A DNA stretch of 64,000 bases from Paenarthrobacter sp. AR 02 (GCF_021538675.1 NZ_JAJUKH010000005.1:1-64000), one strand, 5' to 3'. Positions 18,877 to 28,720 are shown, counted from the stretch's first letter. Numbers and translations are program-made. The notes: generated by a model from the sequence alone, not told the origin.

Positions 18877-20223
18877 ATGACCTCTCAACGAGGAGAGTCG
18901 GCAGTCGCTGCCAAAGGTGGACGTAAGGGGCTCGACAAGTCCCACTACCTGTATATCGCCGTCATCCTGGCCGTGGTGCTGGGCGCCGTAGTCGGCCTGC
19001 TGTTCCCCGAGGTCGGAAAATCCCTCAAGCCCCTGGGTGACGGTTTCATCAAGCTCATCAAGATGATGATCGCCCCCGTCATTTTCTGCACGATCGTCCT
19101 GGGCATCGGTTCGATCGCCAAGGCCGCAACCGTCGGTAAGGTCGGCGGACTTGCCTTGGGCTACTTCGTGGCCATGTCCACCTTCGCCCTGGCCATCGGC
19201 CTGGTCGTCGGAAACCTCATCCACCCGGGCGAGGGACTCAAGCTGACCCCCTATGACCCGAACAAGAAGGCCGCAACGGACAGCACCGCGGACTTCCTCC
19301 TCGGAATTATCCCCGGTGACATCCCCGTCCTGCCCACCCTGCTGGCTGCCATCCTGGTTGGTTTCGCCCTGCAAAAGATGGGCAAGGAAGGCACTCCCAT
19401 CCTGAAGGCCATCGGCCACGGTCAACGGCTGGTCTTCCGCATCCTGATCATGATCATGTGGCTGGCTCCCGTCGGCGCTTTCGGGGCCATCGCCGCCGTC
19501 GTCGGTGCAACTGGTGCACAAGCCATCTTCAGCATGTTCACCCTGATGCTGGCCTTCTACATCACTTGCGCACTGTTCATCGTGGTCATCCTGGGAACGC
19601 TGCTCCGGGTTGTCGCTGGCGTCAACATCTTCCGGCTCATGAAGTACCTGGCCCGCGAATACCTGCTCATCTTCTCCACGTCCTCCTCCGAAGCTGCCCT
19701 GCCCCGCCTCATCGCCAAGATGGAGCACTTGGGTGTCTCCAAGCCGGTTGTTGGCGTCACGGTCCCCACGGGTTACTCCTTCAACCTGGACGGTACGGCC
19801 ATCTACCTGACCATGGCGTCCCTGTTCGTCGCCAACGCCATGGGCACGCCGCTGGACCTCGGCGCCCAGATCTCCCTGCTCATCTTCATGATCATCGCCT
19901 CCAAGGGCGCTGCCGGTGTCACCGGTGCAGGCCTGGCAACACTGGCCGCCGGCCTTCAGGCACACAAGCCGGAGCTCCTGGGCGGCGTGGGAATGATCGT
20001 CGGAATCGACCGCTTCATGTCCGAAGCCCGCGCCTTGACCAACTTCACGGGCAACGCCGTGGCCACGGTCCTAATCGGCACCTGGGTCAAGGAAATCGAC
20101 AACAGCCAGGTGGAGCGCGTCCTCTCCGGCAACGAACCCTTCGACGAGCAGACCATGATCGCCCATGGCAGCGACGAGGAAACTGCCCCCGAAGGTGAGT
20201 CCCGGGAAAAAGCAACGGTCTAG
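18877..20223 (+). CDS. dctA: C4-dicarboxylate:cation symporter (DAACS family)
   Basis: This 448-residue secondary transporter belongs to the dicarboxylate/amino acid:cation symporter family. The serine-rich loop SSSEAALPR, GYSFNLDGTAIY and the ALTNFTGNAVATVL segment with its helix-8 residues mark the family. About eight membrane helices and re-entrant loops are expected. The ATG at 18877 has an AAGGAG site; the upstream in-frame stretch is untranslated leader. Divergence from the CitA/CitB system suggests uptake of succinate, fumarate or malate. A glutamate transporter remains possible. Confidence 0.88.
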   Translation: MTSQRGESAVAAKGGRKGLDKSHYLYIAVILAVVLGAVVGLLFPEVGKSLKPLGDGFIKLIKMMIAPVIFCTIVLGIGSIAKAATVGKVGGLALGYFVAMSTFALAIGLVVGNLIHPGEGLKLTPYDPNKKAATDSTADFLLGIIPGDIPVLPTLLAAILVGFALQKMGKEGTPILKAIGHGQRLVFRILIMIMWLAPVGAFGAIAAVVGATGAQAIFSMFTLMLAFYITCALFIVVILGTLLRVVAGVNIFRLMKYLAREYLLIFSTSSSEAALPRLIAKMEHLGVSKPVVGVTVPTGYSFNLDGTAIYLTMASLFVANAMGTPLDLGAQISLLIFMIIASKGAAGVTGAGLATLAAGLQAHKPELLGGVGMIVGIDRFMSEARALTNFTGNAVATVLIGTWVKEIDNSQVERVLSGNEPFDEQTMIAHGSDEETAPEGESREKATV

Positions 20224-20251
20224 CACCACACCGCGAAGCACGTAATGAAAC

Positions 20252-20283
20252 GAAGGCCGGCACCTGTTGGGGTGCCGGCCTTC
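20252..20283 (+). terminator. terminator after dctA
   Basis: GAAGGCCGGCACC (20252-20264) pairs perfectly with GGTGCCGGCCTTC (20271-20283) around a 6-base loop, 29 bases after the stop. No T tract follows. Confidence 0.8.
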
Positions 20284-20475
20284 GGTGCTCCCAAGGCCCG
20301 GCCCGGCGTCGTGAACCGGAACCTTCGACTTCAACTAGAGGGTCAAGGCTCAATACGCGGCCAATGTCAAGTTCCCCGGAATACCGTGTCGGGGCCTGTA
20401 GCCTAGGTGGGTAGTAGCGCTGTAGCCGGGGGCGCAGCAGCAGGGAAGATCGTCGTCGAAAGAGTGGTTGGATAC

Positions 20476-21375
20476 GTGAGCATCGAACGGGGTTCCGCAA
20501 CGCTGGAAGGTACCGGGCTCGATCTGGAAGACGCCGTCATGGGGCCCACCGGGCGCCCTTATCGGGAATTTCCGGAACCCGCTCCGTTGGCCTCCCACGG
20601 CCCGGCGAGAGTCATCGCCATGGTCAACCAAAAGGGTGGCGTCGGCAAAACCACGTCCACCATCAATCTCGCGGCTGCGCTCGCAGAGTACGGCCGGCGT
20701 GTCCTTTTGGTGGACTTCGACCCCCAGGGAGCCCTGTCCGCTGGGCTGGGTGCGAATCCGCACGAGCTCGACCTCACCGTCTATAACGTCCTCATGGACC
20801 GCAAGGTCAGTATCCGTGACGCCATCCAGCAGACCGGAGTGGAAGGCGTGGACCTCCTGCCTGCCAACATCGACCTCTCCGCGGCCGAAGTCCAGTTGGT
20901 GAACGAAGTAGCGCGCGAGCAGGTCCTGGACCGCGCACTGAAGAGCGTCGAAGATGAGTACGACGTCGTCCTGATCGACTGCCAGCCTTCGCTGGGCCTC
21001 CTGACCGTCAATGCGCTGACGGCAGCACACGGCGTCATCATCCCGTTGATCTGCGAGTTCTTCGCCCTGCGCGCGGTAGCACTCCTGGTGGAGACCATCG
21101 AAAAGGTGCAGGACCGCCTCAACCCGCGCCTGCAGGTGGACGGTGTCCTGGCAACCATGTACGACGCCCGCACGCTGCACAGCCGCGAAGTGATCTCCCG
21201 CCTGGTTGAGGCCTTTGGCGACAAAGTCTTCGAGACCGTCATCAAACGCTCCATCAAGTTCGCCGATGCCACCGTAGCGGCCGAGCCGATCACCAGCTAC
21301 GCCGGTAACCACATTGGCGCAGACGCCTACCGCCGCCTCGCCAAGGAACTGATTTCGCGCGGCGGCGCGCCGTAG
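20476..21375 (+). CDS. ParA/Soj-family ATPase adjacent to scpAB
   Basis: This is a 299-residue P-loop ATPase of the ParA/MinD family. The deviant Walker A motif KGGVGKTTS lies near residue 53. VLLVDFDPQGALSAGL and VVLIDCQPSLGLLTVNAL form the A' and Walker B regions. A ~45-residue N-terminal extension precedes AMVNQKGGVGK. The start is uncertain: GTG 20476 is chosen, with an in-frame codon at 20407 and ATG 20539 as alternatives. No parB lies nearby. The position directly before scpA matches Rv1708 in mycobacteria, which suggests a role linked to chromosome organisation rather than the main ParABS system. Confidence 0.85.
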   Translation: MSIERGSATLEGTGLDLEDAVMGPTGRPYREFPEPAPLASHGPARVIAMVNQKGGVGKTTSTINLAAALAEYGRRVLLVDFDPQGALSAGLGANPHELDLTVYNVLMDRKVSIRDAIQQTGVEGVDLLPANIDLSAAEVQLVNEVAREQVLDRALKSVEDEYDVVLIDCQPSLGLLTVNALTAAHGVIIPLICEFFALRAVALLVETIEKVQDRLNPRLQVDGVLATMYDARTLHSREVISRLVEAFGDKVFETVIKRSIKFADATVAAEPITSYAGNHIGADAYRRLAKELISRGGAP

Positions 21376-21402
21376 CCGACGGTGGTACCGTCGCTCGCCC
21401 CG

Positions 21403-22320
21403 ATGACTGACACTCCCACGGCCGCGCCACCGGCCGTAGGGGAGACCGCGTCCGACGCCGGCACCTCCGAGGCCCGGAAGCCGGGCTTCGAGGTTCGGCT
21501 GGCCAACTTCACCGGGCCCTTCGACCTCCTTCTGGGCCTGATATCCAAGCACAAGCTGGATATCACCGAAGTCGCGTTGGCCACCGTCACCGATGAGTTC
21601 ATCAAGTACATCCGCCGCCTGCAGGAACTGGGGGAGGACTGGGCGTTGGACGAAGCCAGCGAGTTCCTGGTCATCGCCGCTACGTTGCTGGACCTGAAAG
21701 CGGCGCGCCTCCTTCCCGCCGGCGAGGTGGAAGACGCGGAAGACATTGCACTCCTCGAGGCCCGGGACCTTTTGTTTGCCCGGCTCCTGCAATACAAGGC
21801 CTTCAAGGAAATCGCCGGGATACTGGGCGGGACCCTGGAAGAGGAGGCACTCCGCTACCCGCGGCAGGTGGCCCTGGAAAGCCATTTCGCGGCATTGCTC
21901 CCGGAACTCGTGTGGCGGCACACGCCCGGACAGTTCGCGGAACTGGCGGCCAAGGCACTCAAGCCCAAGGACACGGTGGCCCCGGAAGTTGGCTTGGACC
22001 ACCTTCATGCCCCGCCGGTCAGCGTGAAGGAGCAGGCGGAGATCATGGGATATCGCTTGAAGCTGGGCGCACCCCTGACCTTCAACGCGCTGACAGCCGA
22101 TGCCGAGAGCACCCTTACAGTGGTGGCGCGCTTCCTGGCATTGCTGGAGATGTTCCGGGACCGGGTGGTTGCCTTCGAGCAGCCCGAGCCCCTTGCCGTG
22201 CTGACGGTGCGTTGGACCGGTGATGATGCCGCGTGGGACAGTTCCAGCCTGAGTGAGGAATACGGGCCAATGCCAGGCGCCGACGAATCCGGGAACGATG
22301 GAGACAGTAACAATGAGTGA
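21403..22320 (+). CDS. scpA: segregation and condensation protein A
   Basis: This is the 305-residue kleisin subunit of the SMC-ScpAB condensin. The N-terminal Smc-binding region contains FEVRLANFTGPFDLLLGLISKH, followed by LDITEVALATVTDEFIKYI, the typical ScpA opening. A C-terminal winged-helix region (AESTLTVVARFLALLEMFRDRVV) closes it. The ATG at 21403 follows the ParA-like gene by 27 bases. The end overlaps the scpB start by 8 bases (ATGAGTGA). Confidence 0.95.
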   Translation: MTDTPTAAPPAVGETASDAGTSEARKPGFEVRLANFTGPFDLLLGLISKHKLDITEVALATVTDEFIKYIRRLQELGEDWALDEASEFLVIAATLLDLKAARLLPAGEVEDAEDIALLEARDLLFARLLQYKAFKEIAGILGGTLEEEALRYPRQVALESHFAALLPELVWRHTPGQFAELAAKALKPKDTVAPEVGLDHLHAPPVSVKEQAEIMGYRLKLGAPLTFNALTADAESTLTVVARFLALLEMFRDRVVAFEQPEPLAVLTVRWTGDDAAWDSSSLSEEYGPMPGADESGNDGDSNNE

Positions 22321-22969
22321 GCAGGAAATGGAGCCGGACGGGCTGGCTGCGCTCGAAAGACTGCCAGGTGGAGCCCGTGCTGCGTTGGAAGCTGTCCTTA
22401 TGGTCATCGACGAACCCGCCACCACCGAAGAACTGGCAGCAGGACTGAACGTGACGGTCGCCGTCGTCGAGGATTTGCTGCATGACCTGCAGCGGGAGTA
22501 TAGCGGCTATACTGTTAAAGCCCCGGACGTGGATGCTGTCGGCTTTGCCGATGCCAGCACTGCACCCCGGGGTTTTGAATTGCGGAACGTCGCCGGAGGG
22601 TGGCGGATCTATTCGCGGTCGGATTTTGCCGACATCGTGGGCAGGTTCGTCCTTGAAGGGCAGACCACCAGGCTGACTCAGGCTGCGCTTGAGACCCTGG
22701 CGGTTATTGCTTACCGGCAACCGGTCTCCAGGGCCCGGGTGTCCGCGATTCGAGGCGTCAACGTTGATTCCGTTGTCCGGACTCTTACCCAGCGTGGTTT
22801 GATCGAGGACTCCGGAAACGATCCCGAATCCGGGGCGGTCCTGTACAGGACAACCTCATACTTCCTCGAACGCATGGGCATCGGCTCGGTGGCGGAACTG
22901 CCCCAGCTCTCGCCCCACCTTCCTGGTTTGGAAGGGATCGACGAGTACTACGACGCCACCCGGATGTAG
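22313..22969 (+). CDS. scpB: segregation and condensation protein B
   Basis: This 218-residue protein has two winged-helix domains and partners ScpA. Segments include ALEAVLMVIDEPATTEEL, GWRIYSRSDFADIVGRFVLEGQ, RLTQAALETLAVIAYRQPVSRARVSAIRGVNVDSVVRTL and the terminal YRTTSYFLERMG. It is translationally coupled to scpA; ATG 22313 is chosen and ATG 22298 is an alternative. A C-terminal extension of ~25 residues ends DEYYDATRM. Confidence 0.94.
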   Translation: MSEQEMEPDGLAALERLPGGARAALEAVLMVIDEPATTEELAAGLNVTVAVVEDLLHDLQREYSGYTVKAPDVDAVGFADASTAPRGFELRNVAGGWRIYSRSDFADIVGRFVLEGQTTRLTQAALETLAVIAYRQPVSRARVSAIRGVNVDSVVRTLTQRGLIEDSGNDPESGAVLYRTTSYFLERMGIGSVAELPQLSPHLPGLEGIDEYYDATRM

Positions 22970-23117
22970 CCAACGGCCACAGACGGCGGCACCAGAACTT
23001 AATACGGATACAAGCACCGCAAAAGGTGCACAGCAACAAGGGGCAGACGATGTCTGTCCGGCTGGCTAGTGTTGATTGCAGCACGGAAAGCTGGCCATTA
23101 CTACACAAGGACGGGTC

Positions 23118-24329
23118 ATGACACAGGCGGGACGCCAGAGTTCACCACGTAACGGTTCGGGACGCAACAGCTCCGGACGCAATGAGGCCAAGGGCGGCGC
23201 AGGCCGCTCCAACGCCGGCGGCTTTTCGGGCCGCGGCGGCAGCGCCGGCGCTGGGAAGCGCAACTTCACCCAGGGCGAGGGTCGCCCTTTCAAGGCTTCG
23301 AAGCCGCGCGAAGCGGCTCCCTTTGATCCCGACAACCCCACATCGGCCGGCGATTACGACCGCGGCCAGGCTGCCCGGCCTGCTAAGCCTTTCCGTAAGC
23401 CCGGCTCCAACAAGCCCGGCTTTGGCAAGGCACCCGGTACTCCGGGTGCGCTGAAGCCCAAACCGAAGCAGGCCAAGCAGTTCGGCTCCAAAGCGTTCGG
23501 CAGCGAACGATTCGGCCAGAACCTGGGTCCCATCCGTAAGCCGGGACGCAACCGCGGCCCGCGCCAGGAAGTCCCGCAGTCTGACCTCCACGACGCAGAC
23601 GGCGTACGCCTGCAGAAGGTCATGGCGCAGGCCGGCGTGGCCTCCCGCCGCGTGTGCGAGGAAATGATCCTCGAAGGTCGCGTCGAGGTTGACGGTGTAG
23701 TGACCACCGAGCTTGGCATGCGCGTGGATCCCACGGCTGCCGTGATCCACGTTGACGGCATCCGGATCCAGCTCGACGAAACACTCGTCTACATGGTGTT
23801 CAACAAGCCCAAGGGCGTCGTTTCCACCATGGAAGACCCGGAGGGTCGTCCCTGCATCAGCGACTTCCTCAAGAACAACAAGAACAAGGGCGAACGCCTG
23901 TTCCATGTGGGCCGCTTGGACGTCGCCACCGAGGGACTGCTGCTGTTGACGAACGACGGCGAACTCGCCAACCGCCTCACGCACCCTTCCTACGAGGTAC
24001 CCAAGACGTACCTCGTCCAGGTCCGCGGGCCGTTCCCGCAGGGTGTTGGCGCGAAGCTGAAGAGCGGCGTCGAGCTTGAAGACGGTGTCGCCGCAGTGGA
24101 TTCCTTCCGCCTGGTCGATTCCACTCCCGGCCACGTCCTGATCGAGGTTGTCCTCCACTCCGGCAAGAACCGTATTGTGCGCCGCATGTTCGACGCCGTC
24201 GGCTTCCCGGTGGAGCGGCTGGTCCGCGTCAAGGTCGGCCCCATCGGTTTGGGCGACCAGCGACAGGGCAGCATCCGCAACCTTGGCAGGCAGGAAGTCG
24301 GACACCTCCTGGCATCCGTAGGGCTCTAG
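23118..24329 (+). CDS. rluB: rRNA large-subunit pseudouridine synthase, RluB family
   Basis: This 403-residue enzyme isomerises a uridine in 23S rRNA. Residues 1-~154 are an unusual Gly/Arg/Lys/Pro-rich disordered extension. An S4 domain follows (RLQKVMAQAGVASRRVCEEM, then GRVEVDG). The RsuA/RluB catalytic domain has GRLDVATEGLLLLTNDGE, with the catalytic Asp in GRLD near residue 268, and KNRIVRRMFDAVGFPV. The ATG at 23118 has an AAGGACGG site. It lies between scpB and tyrA, as Rv1711 does near cmk/der in mycobacteria. Confidence 0.92.
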   Translation: MTQAGRQSSPRNGSGRNSSGRNEAKGGAGRSNAGGFSGRGGSAGAGKRNFTQGEGRPFKASKPREAAPFDPDNPTSAGDYDRGQAARPAKPFRKPGSNKPGFGKAPGTPGALKPKPKQAKQFGSKAFGSERFGQNLGPIRKPGRNRGPRQEVPQSDLHDADGVRLQKVMAQAGVASRRVCEEMILEGRVEVDGVVTTELGMRVDPTAAVIHVDGIRIQLDETLVYMVFNKPKGVVSTMEDPEGRPCISDFLKNNKNKGERLFHVGRLDVATEGLLLLTNDGELANRLTHPSYEVPKTYLVQVRGPFPQGVGAKLKSGVELEDGVAAVDSFRLVDSTPGHVLIEVVLHSGKNRIVRRMFDAVGFPVERLVRVKVGPIGLGDQRQGSIRNLGRQEVGHLLASVGL

Positions 24330-24332
24330 GGC

Positions 24333-25439
24333 ATGTCGGCATTCGGTACGCACGGCCGGGGCCATCTCGATGGCCCGGTCGTCGTTCTCGGTACAGGCCT
24401 GCTTGGGGCCAGCATAGGCCTGGGCCTGCGCGGGCGCGGGGTTCCCGTGTTCCTTTTTGATCCGTCACCGACCAACCAGGCGGTCGCCGTGGATATCGGC
24501 GCGGGCCGCCCGTTGGCGGAGCTGGACCAGCAGCCTCAGCTTGTCGTGGTTGCCGCACCGCCTGACGTCACGGCCGATGTGGTGGAGAAGGCGCTGGTGG
24601 ACTACCCGTCCGCCGTCGTCGTCGATATCGCCAGCGTTAAAGCCGGCATCCAGGGTGAACTCCGGGAGCGGAGCGTCGATCTCACCCGGTACGTGGGTAC
24701 CCATCCCATGGCCGGCCGTGAAAAGTCCGGTCCAGTCGCAGCGCGCGGTGAGCTTTTTACGTCCATGCCGTGGGTTGTTTGCCCCACGGAGGAGACCGGA
24801 AGCGCGGCCCTGCAGGCAGCCCGTTCGCTGGCGGGGGACCTCGGTGCGACTGTTTCGCAGTTCACCGCGGACGAGCACGATGAAGCCGTTGCCCTGGTGT
24901 CGCATTTGCCGCAGATCATGTCATCCCTGCTCGCCAGCCGTCTTCAGGGGACCCCGCTCCATGCGTTGTCCCTGGCCGGCAACGGGCTCAGGGACACCAC
25001 CCGCATCGCAGCCAGCGATCCCACCCTGTGGGTGCAGATCCTGGGTGGCAACGCGGAGAAAGTGGTGTCGATCCTGCATGGTGTCCGCGAGGACCTGAAC
25101 CGCCTGATCGGAACCCTGGAAGAGCCGCTGGCGCCCGGTGCCCGCCTCGACCTGGCGCAACTCATCAGCGAGGGCAACGCGGGGCAGGCTCGGATTCCGG
25201 GCAAGCACGGCGGGCCCCCGCAGGCATACTCCTGGCTCACCATCCTGGTGGACGACAAGCCGGGCCAGATCGCGCACCTCCTCACGGAGATTGGGGAAAT
25301 CGGTGTCAACGTCGAAGACCTCCGGCTGGACCACTCGTCGGGCCAAAACGTGGGCATGGTGGAGCTCTCCGTGCTTCCCAGCAAACACGACCTCCTTGTT
25401 GAAGCCCTGACTGACCGTGGATGGCGGGTACTCCAGTAA
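24333..25439 (+). CDS. tyrA: prephenate dehydrogenase
   Basis: This 368-residue enzyme of tyrosine synthesis oxidatively decarboxylates prephenate with NAD(P). The Rossmann motif GTGLLGASIGLGLRGRG lies near residues 16-32. GTHPMAGREKSGP is the conserved substrate-site segment, and DEHDEAVALVSHLPQ contains further family residues. A C-terminal ACT domain (SWLTILVDDKPGQIAHLL then GVNVEDLRLDHSSG) suggests feedback control by an amino acid. It starts 3 bases after rluB and its TAA overlaps the next ATG (TAATG). Confidence 0.95.
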   Translation: MSAFGTHGRGHLDGPVVVLGTGLLGASIGLGLRGRGVPVFLFDPSPTNQAVAVDIGAGRPLAELDQQPQLVVVAAPPDVTADVVEKALVDYPSAVVVDIASVKAGIQGELRERSVDLTRYVGTHPMAGREKSGPVAARGELFTSMPWVVCPTEETGSAALQAARSLAGDLGATVSQFTADEHDEAVALVSHLPQIMSSLLASRLQGTPLHALSLAGNGLRDTTRIAASDPTLWVQILGGNAEKVVSILHGVREDLNRLIGTLEEPLAPGARLDLAQLISEGNAGQARIPGKHGGPPQAYSWLTILVDDKPGQIAHLLTEIGEIGVNVEDLRLDHSSGQNVGMVELSVLPSKHDLLVEALTDRGWRVLQ

Positions 25440-26152
25440 TGACACGAGAATTCTTTGGCCCGGAAACGGTTGCCCGCCCCGGCAAGCCTTTGGTGATAGC
25501 CATCGATGGCCCGTCAGGTTCGGGGAAGTCCAGCGTCAGCAAAGAGGTGGCCCGGCGTTTGAAGCTGGCGTACCTCGACACCGGCGCCATGTACCGCGCC
25601 TTGACGTGGTACTGCCTCAAGACCGGTGTGGACCTTCACGACGGCGCAGCGGTGGAGGACGCCTCCAAGAAGATTCCGTTGGAAATCAGCACGTCCACAG
25701 CCACGGAGTACGTAGCCGTGGACGGAACGGACATCACGGAAGAGATCCGGGACCCCCTGATTTCTTCTTCCGTGAGTGCGGTCGCCACCACCCTTGGTGC
25801 GCGCACGGAACTCATTCGCCGGCAGCGGGAGCTCATCGGACAGCACCACCACCGCATGGTGGTGGAGGGGCGCGACATCACCACCGTCGTGGTACCCAAT
25901 GCCGAGGTCCGCATGCTGCTGACAGCCAGCGAGGAAGCCAGGCTCCGGCGTCGTGGGATCCAGTTGGGCGGTACGCAAAGCAAGGAACAACTTGCCGCCC
26001 AGGTCATCCAGCGGGATGCCAAGGACTCCACGGTAGTGAACTTCACGCAGGCAGCCGACGGCGTAGTGACACTTGATTCTTCGGACCTGGACTTCGAGGA
26101 GACGGTGGATACCGCCTTGGCTATCGTCAGCAAGGTCATCTATGGCGACTAA
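25439..26152 (+). CDS. cmk: cytidylate kinase
   Basis: This 237-residue (d)CMP kinase has the Walker A motif GPSGSGKS at residues 24-31, LDTGAMYRALTW for substrate binding, VVEGRDITTVVVPNA and LTASEEARLRRR. The start overlaps the tyrA stop; an in-frame ATG at 25421 would extend it by 6 residues inside tyrA. Length is normal. It is followed without a gap by an acyltransferase (ATG at 26142 inside the cmk end) and then der. Confidence 0.95.
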   Translation: MTREFFGPETVARPGKPLVIAIDGPSGSGKSSVSKEVARRLKLAYLDTGAMYRALTWYCLKTGVDLHDGAAVEDASKKIPLEISTSTATEYVAVDGTDITEEIRDPLISSSVSAVATTLGARTELIRRQRELIGQHHHRMVVEGRDITTVVVPNAEVRMLLTASEEARLRRRGIQLGGTQSKEQLAAQVIQRDAKDSTVVNFTQAADGVVTLDSSDLDFEETVDTALAIVSKVIYGD

Positions 26153-26876
26153 GAACCAGCTCCCCGCGCAATGGAGCCGGCTGTGGAGCCGACCCATCGG
26201 ATGGATCATTGACCATGTTGTCTACCGGACAGTAGTTACAGGCAAAAGCAACGTGCCCGCGGCAGGCCCGGTGGTTTTCGCCGCCAACCACATCAGCTTG
26301 CTCGATGGCCCGGTCATGTTCGGTGCTTCGCCCCGTCCCATGCACATTCTGGTCAAGAAGGAGATGTTCACGGGTATCCTCGGCAAGGTCCTCAGGGGCT
26401 CCGGGCAGATCCCCGTGGACCGTTCCGGCGACCGCGCGGCCCTGCATTCGGGCAAGAAACTGCTCGACGCCGGTCACTGCGTCGGTATTCTCCCGGAAGG
26501 AAGCCGGGGGAGCGGATCCGCGGAAAGCATCAGCAGCGGAGTTGCCTGGCTGGCACTGAACTCCGCCGCGACAGTCATTCCGGTCGCCATTCTTGGAACC
26601 CGCCAGGGCGATGAGCATCGGGACCATATCCCCAAACCACGCCGGAAGCTCTATGTCAGCTTCGGCGAACCAGTCACGGTGAAGCGCCGGAAGGGCGAAC
26701 CCGGGCGTGTTTCAATGGACAGGGCGGCTGCGGACATCCGCGAGGCCCTGGCTGAACACGTCCAGGACGCCATCCGGGCCACGGGCCAGGACCTCCCCAG
26801 CGAGCCTGCGCCCGAAGCGCCCACTTCGCAGCACCGCCAAACAGCAGTAGCCGGGACGCCGGCAGACCACCCCTAA
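26142..26876 (+). CDS. 1-acyl-sn-glycerol-3-phosphate acyltransferase (PlsC family)
   Basis: This is a 244-residue membrane-associated acyltransferase. The catalytic HX4D motif is in [12 protein letters not shown] and the phosphate-binding LPEGSRGSG lies further on. The likely reaction acylates lysophosphatidate in phospholipid synthesis. The N-terminal stretch [18 protein letters not shown] may contact the membrane. The C-terminal ~35 residues are Pro/Ala rich. The start overlaps cmk by 11 bases, and der begins 10 bases downstream. A second PlsC-type gene lies at 44059. Confidence 0.9.
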   Translation: MATKNQLPAQWSRLWSRPIGWIIDHVVYRTVVTGKSNVPAAGPVVFAANHISLLDGPVMFGASPRPMHILVKKEMFTGILGKVLRGSGQIPVDRSGDRAALHSGKKLLDAGHCVGILPEGSRGSGSAESISSGVAWLALNSAATVIPVAILGTRQGDEHRDHIPKPRRKLYVSFGEPVTVKRRKGEPGRVSMDRAAADIREALAEHVQDAIRATGQDLPSEPAPEAPTSQHRQTAVAGTPADHP

Positions 26877-26886
26877 GGAAAGTGCA

Positions 26887-28437
26887 ATGAGCGATACGAC
26901 TCAAAAATCCGGACTCCACGGAGCCGGCGACGACGAATACACGCCCACCGGCACCGACCAGGTGGCGGAGAACCTGGCTGCCCTGGATGACGAGGAGGCC
27001 GAACTCCGCGCCGCGTCGCTCCGGGCGGGCCTGGACGATTACGAGCTCGATGAAGAAGATGCGGCACTGCTCAGTGGCGAGTACGGCGACGAGGGCGACG
27101 AAGGCCCCCTGAAGCTGGACCCCGTCCTTGCGATCATCGGTCGGCCGAACGTGGGCAAATCCACCCTGGTCAACCGCATCCTGGGCCGCCGTGAAGCCGT
27201 CGTGGAAGACACCCCCGGTGTGACCCGCGACCGCGTGATGTACTCGGCCCACTGGAACGGCCGCAACTTCACCCTCGTGGACACCGGTGGATGGGAGCAC
27301 GACGCCAAGGGCATCCACGCCCGGGTCGCCGAGCAGGCCGAGATGGCTGTGGAACTCGCCGACGCCGTGCTCTTCGTGGTGGACTCCGCCGTGGGCGCGA
27401 CCGCCACGGACGAGGGCGTCATGAAGATGCTCCGCAAGAGCAAGAAGCCGGTCATCATGGTGGCCAACAAGGTTGACGACTTCGCCCAGGAAGCCGATAC
27501 GGCTACCCTGTGGGGCCTTGGCTTTGGCGAGCCGTACCCCGTTTCCGCGCTCCACGGCCGTGGTGTCGCCGACCTCCTTGACCACGTCATGGACACGCTG
27601 CCCGAATATTCCCTGGTTGAAGGCGTGGACCGCACGGGCGGACCTCGTCGTATCGCACTGATCGGCCGCCCGAACGTGGGCAAATCCTCGCTCCTGAACA
27701 AGCTTGCGGGCTCCGAGCGCGTAGTGGTTGACACCTTGGCCGGTACTACGCGTGACCCGGTTGACGAGTTCATCGAACTCGGCGACCGCACCTGGCGCTT
27801 CGTGGATACTGCCGGTATCCGCCGTCGCCAGCACATGGCGCAGGGTGCTGACTTCTACGCCTCCTTGCGTACGCAGGCTGCGCTCGAAAAGGCGGAGGTC
27901 GCCGTCGTGCTTCTTGCCGTCGACGAAGTCCTCAGTGAACAGGATGTCCGCATCCTCCAGTTGGCTATCGAGTCCGGCCGTGCGCTGGTTCTCGCGTTCA
28001 ACAAGTGGGACCTGCTGGATGACGAACGCCGCCGGTACCTTGAGCGCGAAATCGAGCAGGACCTGGCACACGTCGAGTGGGCGCCGCGCGTCAACATCTC
28101 AGCCAAGACCGGCTGGCACAAGGACCGCCTGGTCCCTGCCCTGGACACGGCCTTGGAGAGCTGGGACCGCCGCATTCCCACCGGACGCCTGAACGCGTTC
28201 CTGGGCGAGCTGGTCGCTGCGCATCCGCACCCCGTCCGTGGTGGCAAGCAGCCGCGTATCCTCTTCGGCACCCAGGCATCCAGCCGGCCGCCGAAGTTCG
28301 TACTGTTCACCACCGGCTTCCTGGACCCGGGATACCGCCGTTTCATTACCCGCCGCCTCCGCGAAACGTTCGGTTTCGAGGGCACGCCCATCGAAGTCAA
28401 CATGCGCGTCCGCGAGAAGCGTGGCAAGAAGCGCTGA
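26887..28437 (+). CDS. der: ribosome biogenesis GTPase Der (EngA)
   Basis: This 516-residue double-GTPase acts in 50S subunit assembly. Two G1 motifs GRPNVGKS occur at residues 85-92 and 260-267, each with its own DTGG/DTAG, NKVD and NKWD partners. The C-terminal KH-like domain ends [10 protein letters not shown]. Residues 1-~78 are an acidic extension absent from E. coli Der but common in actinobacteria. It closes the core block that starts with the HAD phosphatase. Confidence 0.96.
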   Translation: MSDTTQKSGLHGAGDDEYTPTGTDQVAENLAALDDEEAELRAASLRAGLDDYELDEEDAALLSGEYGDEGDEGPLKLDPVLAIIGRPNVGKSTLVNRILGRREAVVEDTPGVTRDRVMYSAHWNGRNFTLVDTGGWEHDAKGIHARVAEQAEMAVELADAVLFVVDSAVGATATDEGVMKMLRKSKKPVIMVANKVDDFAQEADTATLWGLGFGEPYPVSALHGRGVADLLDHVMDTLPEYSLVEGVDRTGGPRRIALIGRPNVGKSSLLNKLAGSERVVVDTLAGTTRDPVDEFIELGDRTWRFVDTAGIRRRQHMAQGADFYASLRTQAALEKAEVAVVLLAVDEVLSEQDVRILQLAIESGRALVLAFNKWDLLDDERRRYLEREIEQDLAHVEWAPRVNISAKTGWHKDRLVPALDTALESWDRRIPTGRLNAFLGELVAAHPHPVRGGKQPRILFGTQASSRPPKFVLFTTGFLDPGYRRFITRRLRETFGFEGTPIEVNMRVREKRGKKR

Positions 28438-28476
28438 GTGAGACGGGCATCACAGCCGAGTTTGGCTGAGATGGCG

Positions 28477-28503
28477 TTGGCACCCTCCAACTTCGTGTAA
28501 GCT
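28477..28503 (+). promoter_or_regulatory. possible promoter of tRNA-Pro
   Basis: TTGGCA (28477-28482) and TAAGCT (28498-28503) are 15 bases apart, slightly short of the usual spacing. A TG dinucleotide lies just before the -10. The tRNA begins 76 bases further. CCTCCAA/TTGGAGG (28484-28490 and 28505-28511) forms an overlapping inverted repeat that could instead be a weak der terminator. Confidence 0.4.
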
Positions 28504-28578
28504 TTTGGAGGTGGTTCGGCCGGACTGCTTAGGTGGGACTCTTCGGAGGAAAACTTAGGCGGAGAACGGTGGAACCAG

Positions 28579-28655
<77 letters not shown>

Positions 28656-28656
28656 T

Positions 28657-28697
28657 AAAGGCCGGAATCACGCGGAAACGCGTTGATTCCGGCCTTT
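28657..28697 (+). terminator. terminator after tRNA-Pro
   Basis: AAAGGCCGGAATCA (28657-28670) pairs with TGATTCCGGCCTTT (28684-28697), with an inner CGCG/CGCG pairing. It begins two bases after the tRNA 3' end. Confidence 0.85.
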
Positions 28698-28720
28698 GGT
28701 CGTTAACATGCCAAGTTCAC

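Noticed and set aside
20350..22425. 691-codon minus-strand open frame opposite parA-like and scpA genes
   Set aside because: It spans three conserved plus-strand genes and their junctions; this is a GC-skewed codon-position artefact.
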